A DNA stretch of 64,000 nt from Bacillus alkalisoli (GCF_002797415.1 NZ_KZ454944.1:829745-893744), one strand, 5' to 3'; counted from the first letter of the stretch, positions 7,798 through 15,886 are shown. Translations and numbers: made by a program. Notes: a model not told the origin generated them from the sequence alone.

Positions 7798-8424
7798 ATG
7801 AACAAAAATATAAGAAAAATAGTAGTTCAAGGTAAAGCAGAAAAAGATGTTAAGCCTGATATTGCATATGTCACAATTGGTGTTATGACATCAAGTAAAA
7901 ATGCAGAAGAAGCCCAACAGGAAAATCGTGTGCGTGCTAACCAAATGATTGCAGCGTTACTTGAGCTTGGAATGGATCAAACTGATATTGAATCCACATC
8001 TTACACCGTATTTCCACGTTATAAAGACTTTCAACAAGGAGGAGAACTTATTGCTTACGAAGTTCGCCATTTATTTAAAATAACGGTACGAAACATTATG
8101 CAGGTCGGTACGATCTATGATGTTGCATTTCAAAACGGGGCAAATATTGCGGAAAGTATTACGTATGATGTTAGTAACTTTAATACCCTTTATCGAAATG
8201 TGCTACAACGAGCAGTTCAAGATGCTTACAAAAAGGCGAGTGCTATTGCTAGTACCATACAAGTTCCTCTACATCCCGTTCCATACAAAGTGGAAGAAGC
8301 CTCTCAACCTATATTTTTTGGTGCAAAAACGATGGCGTTCTCCGTACAAGAGATGGCCCCAACCCCTATCCAACCACAAGATGTCACGATAACAGCTACA
8401 GTGAATGTAGAGTATGTCTATTAA
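7798..8424 (+). CDS. SIMPL-domain (DUF541) protein
   Basis: The protein has 208 residues from ATG 7798, whose ribosome site GTGAGGTG lies within the preceding hairpin. The N-terminal strand (IVVQGKAEKDVKPDIAYVTI), the central SYTVFPRY and the C-terminal repeat of the pattern (VTITATVNVEYVY) are typical of the SIMPL/YggE fold. Most YggE-type members are secreted, but this one has no signal peptide, so it is predicted cytoplasmic. Family roles are vague: oxidative-stress tolerance in E. coli YggE, and assembly of multimers. It is followed by a hairpin terminator. The cellular role here is unknown. Confidence 0.85.
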   Translation: MNKNIRKIVVQGKAEKDVKPDIAYVTIGVMTSSKNAEEAQQENRVRANQMIAALLELGMDQTDIESTSYTVFPRYKDFQQGGELIAYEVRHLFKITVRNIMQVGTIYDVAFQNGANIAESITYDVSNFNTLYRNVLQRAVQDAYKKASAIASTIQVPLHPVPYKVEEASQPIFFGAKTMAFSVQEMAPTPIQPQDVTITATVNVEYVY

Positions 8425-8437
8425 TATAATATGATAT

Positions 8438-8476
8438 AAAAACTTCTAATTGTTTCATTGGTTAGAAGTTTATTTG
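8438..8476 (+). terminator. Intrinsic terminator after the SIMPL gene
   Basis: Inverted arms AAACTTCTAA / TTAGAAGTTT with a 12-base loop, then a short T-rich tail. Confidence 0.7.
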
Positions 8477-8675
8477 TCTATATGGGTCGGTCGGTTTCAT
8501 CATGTATGGTTCTAAGTATACTCAAATAAAAGAATTTCACCATTTTATCGAATCCTTCATAAGCTAGTAAGATAAATCCGTCTTTATTTCATACCATCCA
8601 TTTACGAACTTTTCACTAACAATCCACATGTGCATAACATTCCACTTTTACTATATAAGAAAAGGAGTGATACGT

Positions 8676-8765
8676 GTGATAGACTGGTCTGCGTTACTTC
8701 CCGTTTTTCTTTTTTTCTTTGTTTATTTTATTGGAGCAGTGCTATTATTAAGGCAAAAGGAATAG
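8676..8765 (+). CDS. 29-residue single-TM peptide (small ORF)
   Basis: GTG start at 8676, preceded by AAAAGGAGTGA at good spacing, giving 29 residues. The peptide has an acidic N-terminus (MIDW), an uninterrupted ~20-residue hydrophobic segment (LLPVFLFFFFVYFIGAVLLL) and a charged tail RQKE. The topology is that of small membrane subunits or regulators. It ends 16 bases before the thioesterase gene, so the two may be co-transcribed. I know of no homologue; strong initiation signals and the clean TM pattern argue it is real. Confidence 0.55.
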   Translation: MIDWSALLPVFLFFFVYFIGAVLLLRQKE

Positions 8766-8781
8766 AAACGAGGTATAGGGA

Positions 8782-9165
8782 ATGGACTTATCTAATACAT
8801 TAATTGACCATTTAGGGATGAAGATTGTAGAACTGTCTGATACAAAGGCAGTTGCTACAATGCCAGTGGACAAGCGTACACATCAACCGTTCGGAGTTTT
8901 GCATGGCGGAGCATCCGTTGCACTTGCTGAGACCATTGCGAGTATTGGGACATATAACTTAATTGATAAAGAAAATGAGATTTGCGTTGGTTTAGAAATT
9001 AATGCAAATCATGTTCGCGGCAAGAAAGATGGCACGGTTACGGCAATCGGAACTGTCTTACACCGAGGTAAATCAACCATGGTTTGGGACATAAAGATTG
9101 TAGACGAAGAAGAAAATTTAATCTGTGTGTCTCGTTGTACGATGGCTATTTTAAAAAAGAGGTAA
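8782..9165 (+). CDS. yuxO: Hotdog-fold acyl-CoA thioesterase, YuxO-like
   Basis: This 127-residue PaaI/YdiI-class hotdog protein has the active-site helix region HQPFGVLHGGASVALAETIAS, with the catalytic Glu following the HGG motif, and RGKSTMVWDIKI on the last strands. Such enzymes hydrolyse aromatic or acyl CoA thioesters; the B. subtilis relative is near the mrp genes and a 1,4-dihydroxynaphthoyl-CoA role in menaquinone synthesis has been proposed for the E. coli YdiI relative. Start ATG 8782 has only a modest upstream GAGGTATAGGG. The neighbouring yuxJ and kapD support the name. The substrate is not determinable from sequence. Confidence 0.8.
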   Translation: MDLSNTLIDHLGMKIVELSDTKAVATMPVDKRTHQPFGVLHGGASVALAETIASIGTYNLIDKENEICVGLEINANHVRGKKDGTVTAIGTVLHRGKSTMVWDIKIVDEEENLICVSRCTMAILKKR

Positions 9166-9186
9166 AGTAAGTAAGGAGTCACTGAA

Positions 9187-9228
9187 AAAGACTATCCATT
9201 AGGTTCGAACGAAACTAGGATAGTCTTT
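9187..9228. terminator. Bidirectional-looking hairpin after yuxO
   Basis: AAAGACTATCC / GGATAGTCTTT arms separated by a 20-base loop. The T-tract is weak, and it sits between convergent genes. Confidence 0.5.
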
Positions 9229-9312
9229 GAACCTCCTAGGATACATATATTTAAACTATAGAGAAAAGGAAGCAAAAAGAAAAGAGCTAGAACTGTTAAC
9301 AAGTTCCAACTC

Positions 9313-10536
9313 TTATGCTTCAATGGCTCTTTTGGACGTTTCTGTGTGACGAATACTATATAGTAAAAAACAAGCAGAAACTAAAAATATGAAACTAGTA
9401 ATATAGAATACAGATGTAATACCATACCAACTTGCGACCATCCCGCCTAATACAGGACCTATAACATTCCCGAGAAAGCGGAAACTTACATTATATCCAA
9501 GCACTTCTCCTTGCATTGAAAGTGGTGCTGCCGTTCGTATAAACGCTGTCATACACGGAATTAATCCACCAACCACCATTCCAAAAAGGAATCGAAATAA
9601 CACAAGTTGCCAAAGCGAGGTAACTAGCGCTTGAGGAATATATAAAGCTGCACCTAAGAACATAAGGAGGACAATTACTTTCTCATGCCCAATTTTATCA
9701 CCAAGGATCCCCCAGTTTCTTGATGCAAGCAAATTCCCAAAACCAGTTGCCGAAAAGGCAAAGCCAGCAAGCAATGCAACATTTGCAGCTCCTGTTAGGT
9801 CACTAACATATAAGGCTAGAAGTGGCTGAATACTAAAATTTGCTGCCTGGATAAACAAAGAAATAAACATAATCTTTAATAATAAAGGACTTTTAAAAAT
9901 GTAGCCTAACACTTCTTTTCTAGTGTATTGCTTTTCTTTTGCTCTCTCCGCAATACTTTTTCTTTTCTCATGTATTCCAAAAGCAACTAACAATACTGCG
10001 ATATAAATAACAGCAGCTGTAATGAAAAACGTATAAGTAAATCCAAATGCATCTGCCATTACGCCCCCAATTAATGGGCCAAGTAAGCCTCCTGACACAG
10101 TACCTGTTTGCAACGTCCCTAATGTTTTTCCAGCTATTGCTTTATCTGTTTGAGCAGAAATAAGGGCAATCGACGTTGGAATGAACCCTGTAACAACTCC
10201 CATGAAAAGCCTTAAGAAAAATAACTCATGAACAGTTGTGACAAAACTCATTAATAGAATACTAGTGGCGATACCTATACCAGTTATAAGTAAAATTGGT
10301 TTAAATCCGTACTTATCCCCAATTCTTCCCCAAATAGGTGAAACGATAAATGCCGTTAAAAACGTAATCCCGAAAATGATGCCAGACCAACGTTGAATAT
10401 AAGCTTGTGAAAAATCTCCAAGTGAATCAATAAACAAGGATAAGAAAGGGAGGACCATCGTGGCACTAGCTGCGACAAAAAAGTTGGCAAACCACATAAT
10501 ATACAAATTGCGCTTTGAGTTATTAATTTTATTCAC
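9313..10536 (-). CDS. yuxJ: MFS multidrug-type efflux transporter (YuxJ-like)
   Basis: This 407-residue protein has twelve hydrophobic segments and the major-facilitator motif A between TM2 and TM3 (GRIGDKYGFKP). A second copy-like motif sits after the central loop (GILGDKIGHEK). It belongs to the drug:H+ antiporter group of inner-membrane exporters. A central hydrophilic loop (EKRKSIAERAKEKQYTRKE) separates the two six-helix halves. The assignment to YuxJ rests on its position divergent from kapD and next to yuxO, as in the B. subtilis region. The substrate is unknown. Confidence 0.85.
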   Translation of the reverse strand: MNKINNSKRNLYIMWFANFFVAASATMVLPFLSLFIDSLGDFSQAYIQRWSGIIFGITFLTAFIVSPIWGRIGDKYGFKPILLITGIGIATSILLMSFVTTVHELFFLRLFMGVVTGFIPTSIALISAQTDKAIAGKTLGTLQTGTVSGGLLGPLIGGVMADAFGFTYTFFITAAVIYIAVLLVAFGIHEKRKSIAERAKEKQYTRKEVLGYIFKSPLLLKIMFISLFIQAANFSIQPLLALYVSDLTGAANVALLAGFAFSATGFGNLLASRNWGILGDKIGHEKVIVLLMFLGAALYIPQALVTSLWQLVLFRFLFGMVVGGLIPCMTAFIRTAAPLSMQGEVLGYNVSFRFLGNVIGPVLGGMVASWYGITSVFYITSFIFLVSACFLLYSIRHTETSKRAIEA

Positions 10537-10703
10537 CTTCTTTTTATTTCGGCCATTAAATATTTCGTATAACTAAATAATAACAAAATGGCAGAAAAAA
10601 GCAAAGAATTTAATTCGGAAGACGAAGTATTTATTGTTATTCTATCAATGATATAAAAAAATTTGGAAAATTTAATTTTTTGCGCTTAAACCTTGATTAA
10701 CCA

Positions 10704-10712
10704 TGATATAAT
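10704..10712 (+). promoter_or_regulatory. Extended -10 promoter of kapD
   Basis: TGATATAAT matches the extended -10 pattern (TGnTATAAT) about 47 bases before the kapD start. No convincing -35 was found. Confidence 0.5.
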
Positions 10713-10758
10713 GAAGTAATAAATATTCTGAAAACTTCACGAGAGGAGGGACTATAGA

Positions 10759-11385
10759 TTGAAGAGCTCGCCTTTATATATGTTCATTGATTTTGAATTT
10801 ACGATGCCTGAAAACCGAAATTATCCAAAATACTTTTTTCCAGAAATTATTGAAGTTGGATTAGTTGTTGTGCAGGGAGATGAAGTTCTACATGATTATT
10901 CTTCATATGTTAGACCGAAAGCCTTTCCAAACTTAACGAAACGCTGCAGAGACTTTCTAAATATTACGCAAGAAAATGTAAACAACGGAATAAGCTTTGC
11001 TGACTTAATTCAAGTACTTCAAACTTTTCATGAGCCAGGTAACACGAGTGTCATCACTTGGGGGAATATGGATATGAGAGTATTAAGGAAAAACTGTGAT
11101 TTTCAAGGAATTACTTTTCCATTTGAATCGTGTAAATTTACAGATCTGTCCATGGAGTATAAAAGGTTCTTTGGCGACCAAAACCAAACTGGATTATGGA
11201 AAGCAGTACAGGAATACGGAAAAGAAGGTACAGGAAAACACCATCGTGCGTTAGATGATGCAAAAACGACGTATAACATTTTTAAATTAGTAGAAAAAGA
11301 TAAACGTTACTTAGCAAAACCGACACCGACGACGATAGGGGATAGAATTGACTTGTCCAAAATCATGAATAAATTCGCACTATAA
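10759..11385 (+). CDS. kapD: 3'-5' exonuclease-fold KapD, inhibitor of the KinA sporulation pathway
   Basis: This DEDDh exonuclease-fold protein has 208 residues. Exo I is DFEF (D11, E13), Exo II is NMDMRVL and Exo III is HHRALDDA with the His and Asp. The start is TTG at 10759, with GAGAGGAGGG eight bases upstream. In B. subtilis KapD dampens KinA-dependent activation of sporulation; the enzymatic target is not established to my knowledge. Here it faces kapB tail to tail, whereas in B. subtilis kinB, kapB and kapD are consecutive. All catalytic acidic residues are retained, so nuclease activity is plausible. Confidence 0.92.
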   Translation: MKSSPLYMFIDFEFTMPENRNYPKYFFPEIIEVGLVVVQGDEVLHDYSSYVRPKAFPNLTKRCRDFLNITQENVNNGISFADLIQVLQTFHEPGNTSVITWGNMDMRVLRKNCDFQGITFPFESCKFTDLSMEYKRFFGDQNQTGLWKAVQEYGKEGTGKHHRALDDAKTTYNIFKLVEKDKRYLAKPTPTTIGDRIDLSKIMNKFAL

Positions 11386-11420
11386 AAGGCCAAATCACTC
11401 TAACAGTGTTTTGGCCTTTA
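11384..11420 (+). terminator. Terminator after kapD
   Basis: AAAAGGCCAAA and TTTTGGCCTTT arms around a short inner CACT..AGTG stem; T-rich on both sides. Confidence 0.8.
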
Positions 11421-11433
11421 ACTTTTGATGACA

Positions 11434-11446
11434 GGTGCCAGGCACC
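11434..11446. repeat. GGTGCC-A-GGCACC palindrome
   Basis: Perfect 6-bp arms around one base, in the gap between kapD and kapB. The motif resembles a short intergenic palindrome seen repeatedly in Bacillaceae genomes, from memory. Confidence 0.5.
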
Positions 11447-11468
11447 ACCCGGATTTTGTCGAAAGAAA

Positions 11469-11852
11469 TTAGTTTAGTTTGTAGTCTTTCTTTAGGACTT
11501 GAACGTTCTCAAGGCTTCTTTTTGCCCAATTACTATTTTCTTCTTTTAGTTTTTCTTCCATTTTTTCTAGTGAAAGCACTAATGATTCCTTGTATTCAAG
11601 AATTTCTCCTTCATAAAGCTTAACCATGTTTTTAGGGATATTTGTTTGTTCCCTAAATGCAAGCGCCTTACGTTCGTGAAATAATGATACATCCACATCT
11701 TTTGGTGAATGTAAGTCTCCTTGTTGTGGATGCTTTTCTACAGCTAGTACTTTCACTAAATAATGCATAGGTTTTACATCTGTAATTTCCCCAATATATT
11801 TACCTGTTTTATAAATCCCTGTTACTTTATCCCCAATTTTTAATTCTGTCAT
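11469..11852 (-). CDS. kapB: Kinase-associated protein KapB
   Basis: The 127-residue protein starts at ATG 11852 with AGAGAGG upstream. An upstream in-frame ATG at 12014 would read through the promoter region shared with the divergent lipoprotein. The N-terminal half is a small beta-barrel-like segment (LKIGDKVTGIYKTGKYIGEI) and the C-terminal half is helical and charged. This matches B. subtilis KapB in length and organisation. KapB is required for KinB-dependent sporulation signalling in that species. No kinB lies beside it here, so either the kinase is elsewhere or KapB works with another kinase. Confidence 0.88.
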   Translation of the reverse strand: MTELKIGDKVTGIYKTGKYIGEITDVKPMHYLVKVLAVEKHPQQGDLHSPKDVDVSLFHERKALAFREQTNIPKNMVKLYEGEILEYKESLVLSLEKMEEKLKEENSNWAKRSLENVQVLKKDYKLN

Positions 11853-11937
11853 CGTTTTGTACCTCTCTAATTGTTTTATTTTTCCTCCATTTACGGTATT
11901 ATCTACAATATAGATAAGAAACTGGAGTGTGATTAAG

Positions 11938-12669
11938 ATGAAAAAATTATGGTTTATCGTTTGTGTAGTAGCCCTTCTTATTGTAACAGGTTGTGGAGCT
12001 GGAACAAATAACAATGGACAAGCATCTGAATGTTTAGAAGAAAGAACGCCATTTACAGAAGGTATGGATTTTGAAAATGTTGAATTTCCTCAATTAACGA
12101 CTGAAGTATTAGAATGTGAAAGAGTAGCAGAAATACATACAAACTATGGAGTAATAACAATTAAACTTTTTCCAACAATGGCACCTAAAGCGGTAGAAAA
12201 CTTTATTACTCACGCTGAAAACGGCTATTATGATGGATTAATTTTCCACCGAGTGATTGAAAACTTCATGTTACAAGGTGGCGATCCAACAGGTACAGGG
12301 TCTGGTGGGGAAAGTATTTGGGATGCACCATTTGAGGACGAGTTTAATGCTAGTCTATTAAATATTCGTGGAGCATTATCGATGGCTAACTCAGGTCCAA
12401 ATACAAACGGCAGCCAATTCTTCATTGTTCAATCAAAAGATTTCCAATCAGGTTACGATGACCAATACTTAGAATTAGGTTTCCCTGAAGAAGTAGTAGA
12501 TTTTTATAAGGAAAATGGTGGAACTCCATGGTTAGATCACCGTCACACTGTTTTTGGTCATGTTATTGATGGTATGGATATCGTTGACAAAATCGCTGAA
12601 ACAGAAGTTGGCCCAGGAGACAAACCGGTGGAAGATGTTGTGATTGAAACGATAACAATTAAAAATTAA
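11938..12669 (+). CDS. Cyclophilin-type peptidyl-prolyl isomerase lipoprotein
   Basis: The start is ATG 11938, with CTGGAG ten bases upstream; a GTG nine bases earlier is in frame. The signal peptide ends in a lipobox IVTGC with Cys19, so the protein is lipid-anchored outside the membrane. The cyclophilin core shows [17 protein letters not shown], the substrate-binding F-x-F-E-x-E-F-like segment (APFEDEF), [17 protein letters not shown] and [12 protein letters not shown]. The catalytic Arg (FHR) is present. It probably assists folding of secreted proteins by proline isomerisation. The gene is divergent from kapB. Length (243) is that of a lipoprotein-linked PpiB-like enzyme. Confidence 0.92.
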   Translation: MKKLWFIVCVVALLIVTGCGAGTNNNGQASECLEERTPFTEGMDFENVEFPQLTTEVLECERVAEIHTNYGVITIKLFPTMAPKAVENFITHAENGYYDGLIFHRVIENFMLQGGDPTGTGSGGESIWDAPFEDEFNASLLNIRGALSMANSGPNTNGSQFFIVQSKDFQSGYDDQYLELGFPEEVVDFYKENGGTPWLDHRHTVFGHVIDGMDIVDKIAETEVGPGDKPVEDVVIETITIKN

Positions 12670-12671
12670 TG

Positions 12672-12706
12672 TAAAGCCTGGTTAACAGACATGTTACCAG
12701 GCTTTA
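12672..12706 (+). terminator. Terminator after the cyclophilin gene
   Basis: AAAGCCTGGTTAACA and TGTTACCAGGCTTT arms form a nearly perfect 14-bp stem. Confidence 0.8.
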
Positions 12707-12743
12707 CTAATACTCAAAACTGGTTAGGTATCAGCATTTTTGT

Positions 12744-12749
12744 TATAAT
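12744..12749 (+). promoter_or_regulatory. Extended -10 promoter for the small membrane protein gene
   Basis: TGTTATAAT (TGnTATAAT) lies about 65 bases before the chosen start. TGGTTA 17 bases upstream is a weak -35. Confidence 0.5.
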
Positions 12750-12811
12750 GAGACCGACGTATTCAGAAAAGTAATTTCACTTTTCCTTTAACAATGAAAG
12801 GTCGTGGACAA

Positions 12812-13015
12812 ATGCTATCCATGTTTGTTATAAACTTGTTCTTATATTTCCCAGAAGATAAAAGCGAATATATTCCAGCAGCAATTTCATTTAGTATCTT
12901 TTTTATATTTTGTATCTTAACTTTTCTCTTCATCGTGAAGGTGTCTAATAAAGAGTCCGAAGAAGCAAAGAAACTAGAAGAGAAATTACGCAAAGAGAAC
13001 ATTATTCAAGATTAA
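12812..13015 (+). CDS. Small single-TM protein with charged C-terminal tail
   Basis: The protein has 67 residues from ATG 12812, with AAAGG ten bases upstream; an in-frame ATG at 12794 has no ribosome site. A strongly hydrophobic segment (AAISFSIFFIFCILTFLFIV) is followed by a lysine/glutamate-rich amphipathic helix (NKESEEAKKLEEKLRKEN). It has its own promoter and terminator, which supports a real gene. No family is recognised. Its tail could form a coiled coil facing the cytoplasm. Confidence 0.6.
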   Translation: MLSMFVINLFLYFPEDKSEYIPAAISFSIFFIFCILTFLFIVKVSNKESEEAKKLEEKLRKENIIQD

Positions 13016-13029
13016 ACTTGCAAAATAAG

Positions 13030-13058
13030 CACCCATTTACAATTGGGTGTTTTTATTT
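13030..13058 (+). terminator. Terminator after the small membrane protein gene
   Basis: CACCCA / TGGGTG arms followed by TTTTTATTT. Confidence 0.75.
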
Positions 13059-13120
13059 ACGCATTTTTCCATGTGAAATGGAGAAACTATAGGAAAATTC
13101 GTTTAATGGAGGATATTAAA

Positions 13121-13693
13121 GTGTATAAGAAAGCGTTAGTACTTCTTATGATCATTACCGGTTTCCTAACAGGTTGTATGGAAGAAAATATTACGCATCT
13201 CGATGTAGAAATTTTTAATGCAGATGGAGATAGTTTAGGTGTTGCCAAATTAAAAGAAGTGCCAGATGGCGTTCAAGTCTCATTAAATTTAGAAGGACTG
13301 CCACCTGGAGAACACGGAATACATATACATGAAACGGGGAAATGTGATGCTCCAGACTTCAAAACAGCTGGTAATCATCTTAATCCAGACGGGAAAGAAC
13401 ATGGTTTATTACATCCGGAAGGTGCACACGCTGGAGACTTACCAAACATAATTGTGGAGGATGATGGGACACTCGTCATTGATTTAATGGCTCCAGAACT
13501 AACATTAAAGGATGGTAAGTTTTCAGTATTTGGTAAAGATGGAACGGCAATCATTATTACAGAAGAGCCAGACGATGGAATGACACAACCAACAGGAGAG
13601 TCAGGAGCAAGAATCGCATGCGGTGTTATTACGAAAGAAGTTGCTAAAAAAGGTGAACCAGTAGAAGAGCCGGTAGAAGAGACAGAAGAATAG
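13121..13693 (+). CDS. SodC-like (Cu/Zn superoxide dismutase family) lipoprotein lacking a copper ligand
   Basis: The start is GTG 13121, with GGAGG eight bases upstream. The signal peptide ends in lipobox GFLTGC, so the protein is an exported lipoprotein. The SodC fold is clear: HGIHIH supplies two histidines, AGNHLNP the bridging His, EHG a zinc His, and AHAGDLPN the last zinc His and Asp. The position matching the fourth copper ligand (human His120, VVHEKADD) reads IIITEEPDD, with Thr in place of His. B. subtilis YojM, as I recall, also lacks copper ligands and is inactive as an SOD. The C-terminus is an acidic EEPVEETEE tail. The role may be zinc binding or structural. Confidence 0.88.
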   Translation: MYKKALVLLMIITGFLTGCMEENITHLDVEIFNADGDSLGVAKLKEVPDGVQVSLNLEGLPPGEHGIHIHETGKCDAPDFKTAGNHLNPDGKEHGLLHPEGAHAGDLPNIIVEDDGTLVIDLMAPELTLKDGKFSVFGKDGTAIIITEEPDDGMTQPTGESGARIACGVITKEVAKKGEPVEEPVEETEE

Positions 13694-13703
13694 TAACCAT
13701 TTC

Positions 13704-13739
13704 GCCTCAGCTAATTAAATTAGTTGAGGCAATTTTTTT
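13704..13739 (+). terminator. Terminator after the SodC-like gene
   Basis: GCCTCAGCTAAT and ATTAGTTGAGGC arms, then AATTTTTTT. Confidence 0.85.
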
Positions 13740-13905
13740 GTAAAAGTATTGTCATAAATTCTTCAAAATTCTTCGTAAAACTAAATAATTCACATGTATC
13801 CGTACAAAATACTCTTTACAAATCCGAAATAGTTGTAATACTATTGAAATAATTCTCATTAATTCGTCAATTCTGTAATAAATATATAAAAAAGGGGGGG
13901 GAGCC

Positions 13906-14505
13906 GTGGAGATTCTTATAATTCGACATGGACAGTCTAAAGCGGATCTACTGAATGTCCATGAAGGTAGAGCAGATTTTCCCTTAACTGAGTTAGGAAA
14001 ACAACAAGCTGCAAAAGTGGCGGATTATTTAAATGAATTTTGTCCTCCAGACATTATTTGGAGTAGTACTTTATTACGTGCATCAGAGACAGCTGAGATT
14101 ATCGCAAAAAAAGTGGAATGCATGTTAAAGCTTGAGCCAGATTTAATGGAATACAATAATGGAATCCTTGCAGGTTTACCACGTGAAGTAGCAGCAACGA
14201 AGTATCCGCTGCCGCTAGGTGGAAGAAAGCCACATGAAAGGATTGAAAAAGGAGAATCAGACTTAGAGTTTAGAATGAGGTCTGAAATTATACTTTCTAA
14301 AATTTTAGCAGAAAGTTCGGCTGTGGCACGAATTGCAATCATTTCTCACGGTGGTACTATTTCAAACTTAATTAAAAGCTTATTACAATTACCTGTTAAC
14401 ACTCCAATTAAGTTTTACACTTGCGATACTGGAATGCACTGCTTTAAAAAACATGAGGATCAAGTGACGGTTGTTTATTTAAATAAACAAGATCATTTAA
14501 AATAA
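13906..14505 (+). CDS. Histidine phosphatase (phosphoglycerate mutase-like) family protein
   Basis: The start is GTG 13906 behind a run of eight Gs that serves as the ribosome site. The 199-residue protein has the RHGQS catalytic motif at residues 7-11 (the phospho-accepting His), ELGKQQA, the SSTLLRASETAEII segment carrying the conserved Arg, an acidic Glu around residue 80, and the second His in ISHGGT. The family includes broad-specificity phosphatases and phosphoglycerate mutases. The substrate cannot be told from sequence. It is monocistronic, with a terminator after it. Confidence 0.9.
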   Translation: MEILIIRHGQSKADLLNVHEGRADFPLTELGKQQAAKVADYLNEFCPPDIIWSSTLLRASETAEIIAKKVECMLKLEPDLMEYNNGILAGLPREVAATKYPLPLGGRKPHERIEKGESDLEFRMRSEIILSKILAESSAVARIAIISHGGTISNLIKSLLQLPVNTPIKFYTCDTGMHCFKKHEDQVTVVYLNKQDHLK

Positions 14506-14514
14506 TCTATTCGT

Positions 14515-14559
14515 AAAAAGACTGCATGAAGACTCTTTATATCTTCTTACAGTCTTTTT
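14515..14559 (+). terminator. Terminator after the histidine phosphatase gene
   Basis: AAAAAGACTG / CAGTCTTTTT arms with an inner GAAGA..TCTTC stem. Confidence 0.8.
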
Positions 14560-14564
14560 GATTA

Positions 14565-14722
14565 TTTGAGTACGTTTCATAATGTATGACTACTAAACGA
14601 AAAACGTTTAAAAGCATCGTTTTCTGTATTTAAAAACCTTAATAAACGAACTTATTATTTTGTATATCACTAAAACATTCGTTTTTCATTAAACGAACCG
14701 TAATTATGAAATTGATTCATTT
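14565..14722 (-). repeat. Family-2 dispersed repeat, copy 2 (~158 bp)
   Basis: Read on the minus strand it starts TGAATCAATTTCATAATTAC, then GGTTCGTTTAATGAAAAACG, and ends GTAGTCATACATTATGAAAC. The same ends, order and length are seen at 61373-61529. The stop codon of patB is the TGA at the repeat's first bases. Confidence 0.8.
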
Positions 14723-15886
14723 ACATGCAGTTTTTAATCTGTTAAGACCATCTAATAAAGTTTCTCGTGGGCAAGCGATATTCATTCGGACAAATCCTTT
14801 TCCTTCAGGACCGAACTTCTCGCCCATTTCTAAGGCAAGCATGCCTTTATGGAGTAGTCGGCTTTTCAGTTCAGCATCATCTATACCTAGTCCTCTACAG
14901 TCAATCCATAATAAATAAGTACTTTCAAGAGGACACACTTTCAACTTCTCGCCCATTTCTTTTTCAATGAACGATGTGGCTTCCTTAACATTAGATTCTA
15001 TTATTTTCTTCACCTCTTTAAGCCACTCGTCACCTTCTGTATATGCTGCTTCCATTCCAATGATACCAAAAGTGTTTAATGTAAAATGGCCATTTTTCTT
15101 TTGAAAAAGTTCAACCTGTTTTCTATACTCATTATTTTCTATTACGATCACAGCCGCTTGTAAACCAGCGATATTAAACGTCTTAGTTGGAGCAATACAA
15201 GTGATACAATTGTTAGAAAAATTTGGATCGATAGAAGCAAAAGGTGTATAAACATATCCATCTAATGCAAGATCACCATGAATTTCGTCAGAAACAACTA
15301 AAATATTATGTTTTAAACACATTTCACCAAGACGTGTTAATTCCTCTTTTGTCCAAACCGTTCCACCTGGATTATGGGGATTACACAACAATAACATCTT
15401 CACTGAATCATCTAACTTTGATTCAAAATCTTCCAAATCAAATTCATACCGACCGTCTTTTAAGACTAAGGAGCTTGTTACTAACTTTCGATTATTCAGT
15501 TGAATCATATCAAAAAATGGATAGTAAACAGGAGAAAAAGTAATTATTTTATCACCGACTTCACTGAAAGTTTGCACAGCTAAACTTAATGTTGGAACAA
15601 CACCAGAAATGTAAGTGAGCCATTCTTCTTTCATACTCCAGTTATGGTTTCTAGCTACCCAATTTACAACAGACGATGAAGTAGAGCGCGGGACAGAGGT
15701 GTAACCGTAAACCCCATGTTCCATACGTTTTTTTATTGCTTCAGTCACACTTGGTGGTGCTTGGAAATCCATATCAGCAACCCACATCGGTAATACGTCT
15801 TCTCTACCAAAGAAAGTGTTAGTTTCATCCCATTTGATACTTAACGTATTTTTTCGATTCACTACCTTTTGTAACTCAAATGTCAC
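14717..15886 (-). CDS. patB: PatB/MalY-type C-S lyase (PLP aminotransferase fold)
   Basis: The start is GTG 15886, with AGGAGG seven bases upstream, giving 389 residues, the usual length. It is a fold-type I PLP enzyme. The pattern LPMWVADMDFQAPP near the N-terminus is characteristic of the MalY/PatB group. NPHNPGGTVW, SDEIHGDL and the PLP-lysine motif APTKTFNIAGLQ follow. PatB cleaves the C-S bond of cystathionine or cysteine, releasing thiol or sulfide, pyruvate and ammonia. Its neighbours yugE and yugF match the B. subtilis order. Copies of the family-2 repeat lie on both sides in opposite orientation, and its TGA stop lies within the 3' copy. Confidence 0.92.
   Translation of the reverse strand: MTFELQKVVNRKNTLSIKWDETNTFFGREDVLPMWVADMDFQAPPSVTEAIKKRMEHGVYGYTSVPRSTSSSVVNWVARNHNWSMKEEWLTYISGVVPTLSLAVQTFSEVGDKIITFSPVYYPFFDMIQLNNRKLVTSSLVLKDGRYEFDLEDFESKLDDSVKMLLLCNPHNPGGTVWTKEELTRLGEMCLKHNILVVSDEIHGDLALDGYVYTPFASIDPNFSNNCITCIAPTKTFNIAGLQAAVIVIENNEYRKQVELFQKKNGHFTLNTFGIIGMEAAYTEGDEWLKEVKKIIESNVKEATSFIEKEMGEKLKVCPLESTYLLWIDCRGLGIDDAELKSRLLHKGMLALEMGEKFGPEGKGFVRMNIACPRETLLDGLNRLKTACK

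Noticed and set aside
12763-13002. 79-codon minus-strand frame
   Set aside because: Antisense to the small TM protein gene, which has its own promoter, start and terminator.
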